The notes under the pieces: model-generated
What the model saw: only the letters and a program-made list of their open reading frames with translations
Told to the model about the DNA's origin: nothing
Databases searched by the model: none
Program-made: the position numbers and the translations under genes
NCBI GenBank assembly: GCA_025451135.1
Contig: JANWKW010000030.1
Span: forward strand, 1-5,409
Length of the DNA stretch: 5,409 nt
Reading direction: 5' to 3'
Source: Vulcanimicrobiia bacterium
GTDB taxonomy: Bacteria > Vulcanimicrobiota > Vulcanimicrobiia > Vulcanimicrobiales > Vulcanimicrobiaceae
Part shown: piece by piece, positions 1 to 5,254 of the stretch
Numbering within the stretch: the stretch's first letter is position 1
Layout of the letters: every line of letters starts with the position of its first letter

Positions 1-273
1 ATCGCAGGCGACGATCAGGGCGCGCAGGCGCCGGCCGGTCTCGCCCTGATCGGCGTACGCGTCGTCGCCGCTGCGGCGGACGGCGGCGATAGGCGAGGCG
101 GCGTGGAGCGCGCGCACCAGCAGGCGGGCGAGCGGATCGGTGGCCAGGCGCTGCGGGCGGCCGGCGTTGCGCAGCAGGCGGCGCACCTCGCGATTGCTCC
201 ACGGACGCGCGGGGCGCCTTACGCGGGCCTGACGTTCGTATGCATCGGGTTCCAGGTAGACGGAGTCGATCAT
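1..273 (-). CDS. Partial minus-strand gene, N-terminal 91 residues, possible regulatory protein
   Basis: Reading the minus strand from an ATG at 273-271, the frame stays open for 91 codons to the window edge, so the C-terminal part is missing. Third codon positions are overwhelmingly G or C, as in the other genes here, which favours this frame over the overlapping plus-strand one. The protein starts MIDSVYLEPDAYERQ, then has an Arg-rich stretch (residues 15-45) and a helix-like segment with LLRNAGRPQRLATDPLARLL (about 33-52), ending GRRLRALIVACD. No signal peptide or membrane segment is visible, so it should be cytoplasmic. The pattern 'LRN..RP..LA.(D/N)PLAR' recalls the start of bacterial helix-turn-helix regulatory proteins known to me only loosely; treat that as a hint. 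It is transcribed divergently from the receptor gene, a common arrangement for a regulator. No good Shine-Dalgarno sequence precedes the ATG. The frame stays open upstream, so a longer N-terminus, for example from GTG at 321, is possible. Confidence 0.75.
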   Translation of the reverse strand, partial: MIDSVYLEPDAYERQARVRRPARPWSNREVRRLLRNAGRPQRLATDPLARLLVRALHAASPIAAVRRSGDDAYADQGETGRRLRALIVACD

Positions 274-280
274 GGGGTTG

Positions 281-308
281 GCCGTTCGCCGCGCGCACCT
301 GGAACGGC
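281..308. promoter_or_regulatory. Inverted repeat next to the minus-strand start codon
   Basis: GCCGTTC (281-287) and GAACGGC (302-308) are a perfect 7-base inverted repeat around a 14-base G+C-rich loop. The second arm also forms an overlapping small palindrome GAACG-G-CGTTC (302-312). In the minus-strand messenger this hairpin would end about seven bases before the ATG at 273, where a ribosome binding site would be expected. It could be an operator or a translation-limiting hairpin. The function is inferred, and short inverted repeats are frequent by chance in DNA of this composition. Confidence 0.35.
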
Positions 309-316
309 GTTCGCAC

Positions 317-358
317 GGCACAATTCGGGCACGTCGCAGAACGTGCCGACTATGTGCC
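317..358. promoter_or_regulatory. Concentric double dyad, candidate operator
   Basis: Two inverted repeats share the same centre (between 337 and 338). The outer pair is GGCACA (317-322) and TGTGCC (353-358). The inner pair is GGCACGT (328-334) and ACGTGCC (341-347) around the six bases CGCAGA. The GGCAC half-sites on each strand are 11 bases apart, about one helical turn, while the five-base spacers between them (ATTCG and GACTA) are not complementary. That favours a DNA site for a symmetrical, perhaps cooperatively binding, regulator over a simple RNA hairpin. It lies between divergent genes, about 64 bases before the minus-strand ATG and about 110 before the receptor ATG. Confidence 0.5.
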
Positions 359-373
359 TGAGCGGAGGCTGAG

Positions 374-421
374 ACGCGTGGTATCGGAACGGTGCGGAAT
401 CGCGTGCGAACTGCCACGCGT
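374..421 (+). promoter_or_regulatory. Leader inverted repeat with alternative pairing upstream of the receptor gene
   Basis: ACGCGTGG (374-381) pairs perfectly with CCACGCGT (414-421). Two more positions (382 with 413 as a G-T wobble, and 383 with 412) could extend the stem. A second copy of CGCGTG at 401-406 can pair with the same right arm (CACGCG, 415-420) around an eight-base loop. The right arm therefore has two mutually exclusive partners. The structure ends nine bases before the AAGGAG ribosome binding site. If transcribed, it could modulate translation or termination; as DNA it could be an operator. The role is inferred. Confidence 0.4.
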
Positions 422-430
422 ATGCAGCAC

Positions 431-436
431 AAGGAG
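431..436 (+). promoter_or_regulatory. Ribosome binding site (AAGGAG) fixing the receptor start at 449
   Basis: AAGGAG lies 12 bases before the ATG at 449, slightly longer than the usual spacing. It is the only strong Shine-Dalgarno match near the N-terminus. The in-frame alternatives, GTG at 392 and ATG at 422, lie upstream of it, and using them would put 19 or 9 polar residues in front of the signal peptide. Confidence 0.75.
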
Positions 437-448
437 CATCATAACGAT

Positions 449-3400
449 ATGCGATCTCGCATCCTCAGATGGATGACCGCGATCATCGTCGCTCTCTCAC
501 TCGTCGGCGGCCAGGTAACATGGGCACTGGCCGGCACGACGGGCGGATTGAGCGGCGTGGTCGCGGATCAAAGCGGGGCGCCCGTAGCGGGCGCGACCGT
601 CACCGTCATCTCTCCCTCTCAGTCGGCGTCATCGACGACCGATGCGGCCGGACGCTTCCGGTTCCTCTCGCTGGCTCCCGACACGTACGTCGTCTCGGTG
701 GCCAAAGACGGATACAATCCGGTCACCGTCAGCGGGCAGACGGTCTTCGCGGATAATTCCCAAAGCGTCGGCGTGACGATCACCAAGTCGATCACCGAGA
801 TCGTCAAGGTCAGCTCGCGCGCGACCGGCAGCCTGGTGAAACCGGGCACCACGGCCGACGTCTACTCGGTCAACGCGCAGACGCAGAGCACGCTGGCCGG
901 CATCGGCGGCGGCTTCAACCTCAACAGCGCGTACTCGGCGATCTACTCCCAGCCGGGCGTTTCCGGCATCGTCGGCAATGCGGGCCAGGGACAGATCTTC
1001 TACATCCGCGGCGCGAGCTACAGCCAGACGGGCTACGAGTTCGACGGCGTCCCGGTGAATCGCGCATTCGACAACTACAACGGCAACTCGCTCTCGAACC
1101 TCGGGCAGCAAGAGCTTCAGGTGTACACGGGCGGTTCGCCGTCGTCGGGGACCTCGGCGACGCTGGGCGGCTACGTCAACCAGGTCATCAAGACCGGCAC
1201 CTATCCCGGCTTCGGCACGTTCCAGCTGGGCGGCGGCACCCCGACCTTCTACCATAAGTTCCAGGTCGAGACCGGGGGAGCATCGCCCAACCGCATGTTC
1301 TCGTACTACCTGGGCTTCCAGGGCTACGACCAGGGCTACCGCGTGGTCGATAACAGCAACGGCGCGTCCCTGCTGACCGACGGCAACGGGCCCGACGGGT
1401 TCTTCGGTTCGTCGGCGTCGACGTATCTGTTCTGGAACACCGGCCATTTCGGCAACGGCACGTTCAATACGTGTCCGAACCAGGACGGCACGCTCGCGCC
1501 GCCGGGCTCCGCGCCCTCCGGCTACGACGATACGACGCCGATCTGCGCCGCCTTCGCGGTTCCGGCGGCCGGGTATCTCTCGAACACCTCGGACCGCGAG
1601 GTGATGGCGAACTTCCACTTCGGCCTGCCGCACAAGAACGACGGCGGCCGGGACGACGTGCAGCTGCTCTACAACTCCGGTTCGGTGCATTCGGTCTATA
1701 ACGACAGCATCAACGACCAGGGCGGCAACGCGCTCTACCAGCGCGCGTTCAACTTCATCTCGCCCGATCCGTACGTGTTCGCGTGCGCCCTGCAGAGCGC
1801 GCTCAACGGACTCTACACCAACGGCCACTGCCCCTCGCACGGCAGCGCGTCGGTGTGGTCGTATCAGGACGGCTATATCTTCGCGCCGGGGACGCGGTTC
1901 GGCCAGGCCGCCAACACGGCGACCGTGGCTCCGTACTACTTCCCCAACACGCCGACCAACCGCGCGCTGTACTCGGCCCTGCCGGTAGATACCCGCAGCG
2001 GTACGTGGAACGACGTCGGCATCGTGAAGCTCCAGTACCAGAAGAACCTCGGCGCCAACGCGTACGCGCGTCTGTACGGCTATTCGTTCTACTCGGACTG
2101 GCTGCAGAACAACCCGAACTACGCCTCGCTGGTGTACGGTTCGGCCGGCGGCTACGCCGGCGGCGAGTTCGGCGCTCCCTCGTCCAACTACGAGCTGAAC
2201 ACCCACTCGCGCGGCTTCTCGCTCGAAGTGGCCGACCAGTTAAACGCGCAGAACCTGGTGCGCTTCACCGCGAACTACGTGACCGCGACGCTGAACCGGT
2301 TCAACAACAGCACGTGGCTGGCGAACTACGAAGGCACCCCGGCGACCAGCCTGGCGGACTCGGCGGGCAACTGCTACAACCGCAACACCGGCGCGCTCGC
2401 GTCGTGCTTCTCGTCGAGCTCGGGCGGCTCGTACGTCGCGAGTCCGACCTACGGCGGCGTCGGCCCGACGGCCGGCCACGCCGAGACCGCCTGCGGCTAT
2501 CTGCCGGCGGCGTCGGCCGCATGTCTCGCGAACGCGTCGTACATCGTGACGCGCCCGGGCGGCGTCGGCACGACCAACAACGTCGTGCCGAAGTTCACGT
2601 ACCTCTCGCTCGAGGACGAATGGCGTCCGAACGACCGACTTGACCTCAACATCGGGCTGCGAGCGGAGCGGTACGAGTACGATCTGCCCAACTCGAACAC
2701 CCCGGAGCTGAACTTCTGGTTCAACGCCGCGTCGCACATCTATTGCTACGACCCGGTGACGCTCCAGCCGATCCTGGCGCCGGTCTCGCCAGTGGCGCCG
2801 CCGCCGCCCGGCCCGATCACGACCGCGCCGGGCGCGGCCTGCCCGGCCGGTCCTTCCGGCCAGCCCGGCCTCCATCCCGACGGCCTGAGCGGACATCAGC
2901 TGTTCACGGCTGCGAGTCCGTCGTCGCTCTCGCACACGTCGGTCTCGCCGCGACTGGGCGGCACGTTCACGATCAACCCGGATACCGTTCTGCGCTTCTC
3001 GGCCGGCCGCTACACGCAGCCGACGCCGGCCGCGTTCGAGCAGTATCTCAACGCCTACGGCCGGAGCGCGGCCAACACCGACTTCTCGCGGTTCTTCGGA
3101 TTCGGGTTCACCAATCCGGCCCACGACAATCCGGTGCAGACCTCGAACAACTTCGACTTCTCGCTGGAGAAGCACCTCAAGGGCACGGACATCACGCTCC
3201 GGGTCTCTCCGTTCTACCGCTACACCACCCACCAGGCGATCTCGGTGCCGCTCGGCCCGAACTTCGTCTCGGCGGTGAACCTGGGGACGCAGAAATCGCA
3301 AGGCGTGGAGTTCCAGATCCAGAAGGGCGATCCGTCGCGAGACGGCATCTCCGGAGCGATCTCGTACACCTACACGAGCGCCAAGATCCGTTACGAGAAC

Positions 3401-4339
3401 GCCCCCAACGGACGTAACGCGATCGACAGCATCAACGACTACATCAACGCCTACAACAAGCTGACGCAGGCGGGCGGCGGCGCGGCGTGCTACTCGACCA
3501 CGGCGACCGACTCGCTCGGGCAGAACGCGCCGGACCCGGGCTGCGCGGCGAACTCGATCCGGAATCCGTACTACGCGGCATCGGCCCAGCCGCTGCTCGA
3601 CCGGACCGGATTCTACCCGACCTACCCGAACTCGCCGCCGAGCGACGCCTATCCGGCATACGCGGGCGAGAGCGTGGTCACCGCGACGGCTCCGAACATC
3701 TTCACGGGCTTCGTGCAGTGGAAGCACGCACGGCTCGCGATCGCTCCGAACTTCATCCTGCAGCAGGGTGGGGCGGGCGGAATGTACGGAACGCCGCTTT
3801 CGGTGATCGGCACCGATCCGCGCACCTGCGCCTCGAATCAAGGGACGCCGAACAACGGCTATCCGGTGATCGCGGGCTCGGGCACGGCCGGCCAGTACTC
3901 CAACGACTACAGCTGCGCCGCATCCCTCGGAACGCCGAACGGTTACCTGGCCATCCCAGATCCGTACACCGGGAAGTTCGACTCCGAGGGCGCGTTCACG
4001 CAGCCGTGGCAGTTCAACCTCGGCGCCCAAGTGCGGTACGACTTCTCGTCGCACATCACCGGAACGCTGAACATCGCGAACATCTACAACCGCTGCTTCG
4101 GCGGCTCGAAAGAGCCGTGGTCGTCGGCATACGCACCGAACAAGTACATCTGCGGTTACGCGGACAACACCGGCGCCTTCGTCGGCACGCAGCCCGGCGC
4201 CGGATTCTTCTTCGGGAACTCGCCGCACTCGGCGGCGAACGGCACGGTCGGCTATCCGAAGGTGTACGACTACCCGTACGCGCCGTTCAATCTGAACATC
4301 CCGGTCCAGGCGTACTTCCAGCTCGACATCAAGCTGTAG
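449..4339 (+). CDS. TonB-dependent outer-membrane receptor, Oar-like, with carboxypeptidase-regulatory-like domain
   Basis: The product has 1296 residues from the ATG at 449. Residues 1-28 are a signal peptide: basic MRSRILRW, hydrophobic core, and a cleavage site ALA before GTTGG. Residues about 32-112 form a carboxypeptidase-regulatory-like beta-sandwich (LSGVVADQSGAPVAGATVTV, then DAAGRFRFLSLAPDTYVVSV). EIVKVSS (117-123) sits where a TonB-box-like segment is expected. The plug covers about 135-250, with FYIRGASY, YEFDGVPVN, QELQVYTGG and the ending LGGYVNQVIKTGT. The remaining roughly 1045 residues are a barrel rich in Tyr, Asn, Gly and Ser with long loops, ending in the strand QAYFQLDIKL. 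The last residue is Leu rather than the more usual Phe or Trp. By family, it binds a ligand outside the cell and imports it using TonB-ExbB-ExbD energy; the substrate is unknown. Sixteen cysteines, all in the barrel part, fall into eight close pairs. The frame is intact. No transport partner genes are nearby. Confidence 0.95.
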   Translation: MRSRILRWMTAIIVALSLVGGQVTWALAGTTGGLSGVVADQSGAPVAGATVTVISPSQSASSTTDAAGRFRFLSLAPDTYVVSVAKDGYNPVTVSGQTVFADNSQSVGVTITKSITEIVKVSSRATGSLVKPGTTADVYSVNAQTQSTLAGIGGGFNLNSAYSAIYSQPGVSGIVGNAGQGQIFYIRGASYSQTGYEFDGVPVNRAFDNYNGNSLSNLGQQELQVYTGGSPSSGTSATLGGYVNQVIKTGTYPGFGTFQLGGGTPTFYHKFQVETGGASPNRMFSYYLGFQGYDQGYRVVDNSNGASLLTDGNGPDGFFGSSASTYLFWNTGHFGNGTFNTCPNQDGTLAPPGSAPSGYDDTTPICAAFAVPAAGYLSNTSDREVMANFHFGLPHKNDGGRDDVQLLYNSGSVHSVYNDSINDQGGNALYQRAFNFISPDPYVFACALQSALNGLYTNGHCPSHGSASVWSYQDGYIFAPGTRFGQAANTATVAPYYFPNTPTNRALYSALPVDTRSGTWNDVGIVKLQYQKNLGANAYARLYGYSFYSDWLQNNPNYASLVYGSAGGYAGGEFGAPSSNYELNTHSRGFSLEVADQLNAQNLVRFTANYVTATLNRFNNSTWLANYEGTPATSLADSAGNCYNRNTGALASCFSSSSGGSYVASPTYGGVGPTAGHAETACGYLPAASAACLANASYIVTRPGGVGTTNNVVPKFTYLSLEDEWRPNDRLDLNIGLRAERYEYDLPNSNTPELNFWFNAASHIYCYDPVTLQPILAPVSPVAPPPPGPITTAPGAACPAGPSGQPGLHPDGLSGHQLFTAASPSSLSHTSVSPRLGGTFTINPDTVLRFSAGRYTQPTPAAFEQYLNAYGRSAANTDFSRFFGFGFTNPAHDNPVQTSNNFDFSLEKHLKGTDITLRVSPFYRYTTHQAISVPLGPNFVSAVNLGTQKSQGVEFQIQKGDPSRDGISGAISYTYTSAKIRYENAPNGRNAIDSINDYINAYNKLTQAGGGAACYSTTATDSLGQNAPDPGCAANSIRNPYYAASAQPLLDRTGFYPTYPNSPPSDAYPAYAGESVVTATAPNIFTGFVQWKHARLAIAPNFILQQGGAGGMYGTPLSVIGTDPRTCASNQGTPNNGYPVIAGSGTAGQYSNDYSCAASLGTPNGYLAIPDPYTGKFDSEGAFTQPWQFNLGAQVRYDFSSHITGTLNIANIYNRCFGGSKEPWSSAYAPNKYICGYADNTGAFVGTQPGAGFFFGNSPHSAANGTVGYPKVYDYPYAPFNLNIPVQAYFQLDIKL

Positions 4340-4365
4340 GCACGCGGGGTCCCTCGCAGGGAACA

Positions 4366-4396
4366 GGGGGTACGGCGTTCGCGCCGTACCCCTTTG
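4366..4396 (+). terminator. Hairpin terminator after the receptor gene
   Basis: GGGGTACGGCG (4367-4377) and CGCCGTACCCC (4382-4392) form a perfect 11-base stem closed by a TTCG loop; a G-T pair (4366 with 4393) extends it. Only TTT follows, so the U-tract is short. The hairpin starts 26 bases after the receptor stop codon, in the normal place for an intrinsic terminator. It ends six bases before the next gene's ATG (4399), so it may also limit translation of read-through messenger. A weaker five-base hairpin (TCCCT-CGC-AGGGA, 4350-4362) precedes it. Confidence 0.75.
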
Positions 4397-4398
4397 CT

Positions 4399-4860
4399 AT
4401 GAGCGTGCGGGAGGTGGTCGCGGCGGCCGGTCTGGGGTTCGCGCTGGCGGCTGCGCCGGCGCCGTCGCCGACGATGATCCCGTCGCCGACGCCGTCGCCG
4501 TACCGGGTGATCATCACGACCAAATCGCACTACGAGCCGGCGCCGCTGTTCTTGCCGACGCCGCCGCCGGACGTGCTGGCGCGCACGAAGTACGTCTACG
4601 AGGCGCACCTCTCGAACGCGCGGGCGTGGCTGCCGTTCATGGCGGCGGCTCCCGAAGAGCGGTACGTGAAGATGTACGTGACGTCGGTGAAGCGAGTGAT
4701 GGGCGTGCAGTTCTGCCGCGGCTGGGTGGTGCGGGTGCCGGTGGCCGGACATGGAGGGCCGCTCGTGGACGAGGACGCGACGTTCGTGTGTTCGCGTAGG
4801 ATGCGGCCGTACGCGCGCGGCGCGACGCCCGAACCCCAACAAACTGTACCTCCGAACTGA
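4399..4860 (+). CDS. Small secreted protein of unknown function
   Basis: The ORF gives 153 residues from the ATG at 4399. I do not recognise the family. Residues 1-17 look like a signal peptide: a short n-region MSVRE, then the hydrophobic run VVAAAGLGFALAAA, with likely cleavage after ALA (15-17). A proline-rich linker follows (residues 20-34), with PSPT repeated, and a second proline-rich patch LFLPTPPPD at 51-59. The folded part is probably 60-140, containing TKYVYEAHLSNARAWLPFM and beta-like strands around KMYVTSVKRVMGVQF and GWVVRVPV. Cys106 and Cys131 could form one disulfide in the periplasm. The C-terminus is polar and proline-rich. There is no lipobox cysteine, so it is not a lipoprotein. 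No ribosome binding site is visible, because the receptor's terminator hairpin ends just before the ATG; a leaderless messenger or a GTG start at 4405 are alternatives. The frame stays open well upstream into the receptor gene, but that part is out of frame with the receptor and is not believed coding. Confidence 0.7.
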   Translation: MSVREVVAAAGLGFALAAAPAPSPTMIPSPTPSPYRVIITTKSHYEPAPLFLPTPPPDVLARTKYVYEAHLSNARAWLPFMAAAPEERYVKMYVTSVKRVMGVQFCRGWVVRVPVAGHGGPLVDEDATFVCSRRMRPYARGATPEPQQTVPPN

Positions 4861-4888
4861 TTGAAGGCCGCGAGCGAGTGGGTATGCT
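4861..4888 (+). promoter_or_regulatory. Candidate promoter for the 4910 gene
   Basis: TTGAAG (4861-4866) and TATGCT (4883-4888) each match four of six consensus bases of the housekeeping -35 and -10 elements, with a 16-base spacer. The -35 element begins directly after the stop codon of the upstream gene. Transcription would start around 4895, giving a leader of only about 15 bases that begins at the ribosome binding site. The match is by eye and the short leader is a caution. Confidence 0.35.
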
Positions 4889-4894
4889 CGAGGT

Positions 4895-4900
4895 GGAGGG
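4895..4900 (+). promoter_or_regulatory. Ribosome binding site (GGAGGG) for the 4910 gene
   Basis: GGAGGG lies nine bases before the ATG at 4910, with good sequence and spacing. It supports this start over the out-of-frame ATG at 4884. Confidence 0.7.
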
Positions 4901-4909
4901 CTCTTTTCG

Positions 4910-5230
4910 ATGGATGTGGCGATCGATCGCCCGGTCGACGGCTTGACGGATGAGCAAGCCGATTTTCACCTGGACGTGTTGACGGACGCGGTGCGCGCGG
5001 CCGAGACGTATTGGAAGAACTTCTTGTGGAAGCGGTCGCACGAGGCGTACGCGCCGTCGGCGATGCTGATCGAGCGGTATGCGGCGCGCTACGGCGCGGG
5101 CGGTGTCGAGGAACTGTGGAGCGGCTGGTTCGCGACGCTGACGAGCGACGAGTATTTCGTCGTGCTGGCGGGCGTGGATATGGAGCGGATCGGCGAGCGG
5201 TACGGACGGTCGTCGCACCGGAGTCCATAG
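4910..5230 (+). CDS. Small cytoplasmic protein of unknown function
   Basis: The ORF gives 106 residues with a good ribosome binding site and high G/C at third codon positions. I do not recognise the family. No signal peptide, membrane span or cysteine is present, so it is probably cytoplasmic. It looks mainly helical: an acidic N-terminal half (LTDEQADFHLDVLTDAVRAAETYW, residues 12-35), then an aromatic and basic segment NFLWKRSHEAY (37-47), then AMLIERYAARYG (51-62), GVEELWSGWFATL (65-77) and EYFVVLAGVDMERIGERYG (81-99). It has four tryptophans (35, 40, 70, 73). The tail GRSSHRSP is basic and probably disordered. It follows the secreted-protein gene by 49 bases on the same strand, but a candidate promoter in that gap suggests it can be expressed on its own. 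The first 61-base repeat unit begins 24 bases after its stop codon. Confidence 0.75.
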   Translation: MDVAIDRPVDGLTDEQADFHLDVLTDAVRAAETYWKNFLWKRSHEAYAPSAMLIERYAARYGAGGVEELWSGWFATLTSDEYFVVLAGVDMERIGERYGRSSHRSP

Positions 5231-5254
5231 GGCGGCGACGGCGCGGGGGCGTTC

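Noticed and set aside
316..331. Sigma-54-like promoter (GGCAC with a GC ten bases after it)
   Set aside because: The spacing fits, but the TT of the -12 element is replaced by GG, and the match follows automatically from the 11-base spacing of GGCAC half-sites. The dyad explains it better.
103..372. Plus-strand open frame of 89 codons near the left edge
   Set aside because: It overlaps the minus-strand partial gene, whose codons have much stronger G/C preference at third positions. No ribosome binding site or recognisable domain is seen, and it crosses the inverted repeats.
392..448. Earlier receptor starts at GTG 392 or ATG 422
   Set aside because: They would add 19 or 9 polar residues before a textbook signal peptide. 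The only strong ribosome binding site (431-436) lies downstream of both and serves ATG 449.
629..2206. A 525-codon open frame on the minus strand, antisense to the receptor
   Set aside because: Its product is dominated by Arg, Val and Ala with no domain. It exists because G/C-rich third positions of the receptor gene keep the opposite frame free of stops. The receptor frame has a signal peptide, plug and barrel.
2240..4228. A 662-codon open frame on the minus strand, antisense to the receptor
   Set aside because: Same explanation: a low-complexity Arg/Val-rich product with no start signals, fully inside a well-supported gene.
3487..4398. Upstream extension of the small secreted protein's open frame into the receptor gene
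   Set aside because: This part is out of frame with the receptor and gives an Arg-rich shadow sequence. The signal peptide begins at the ATG at 4399.
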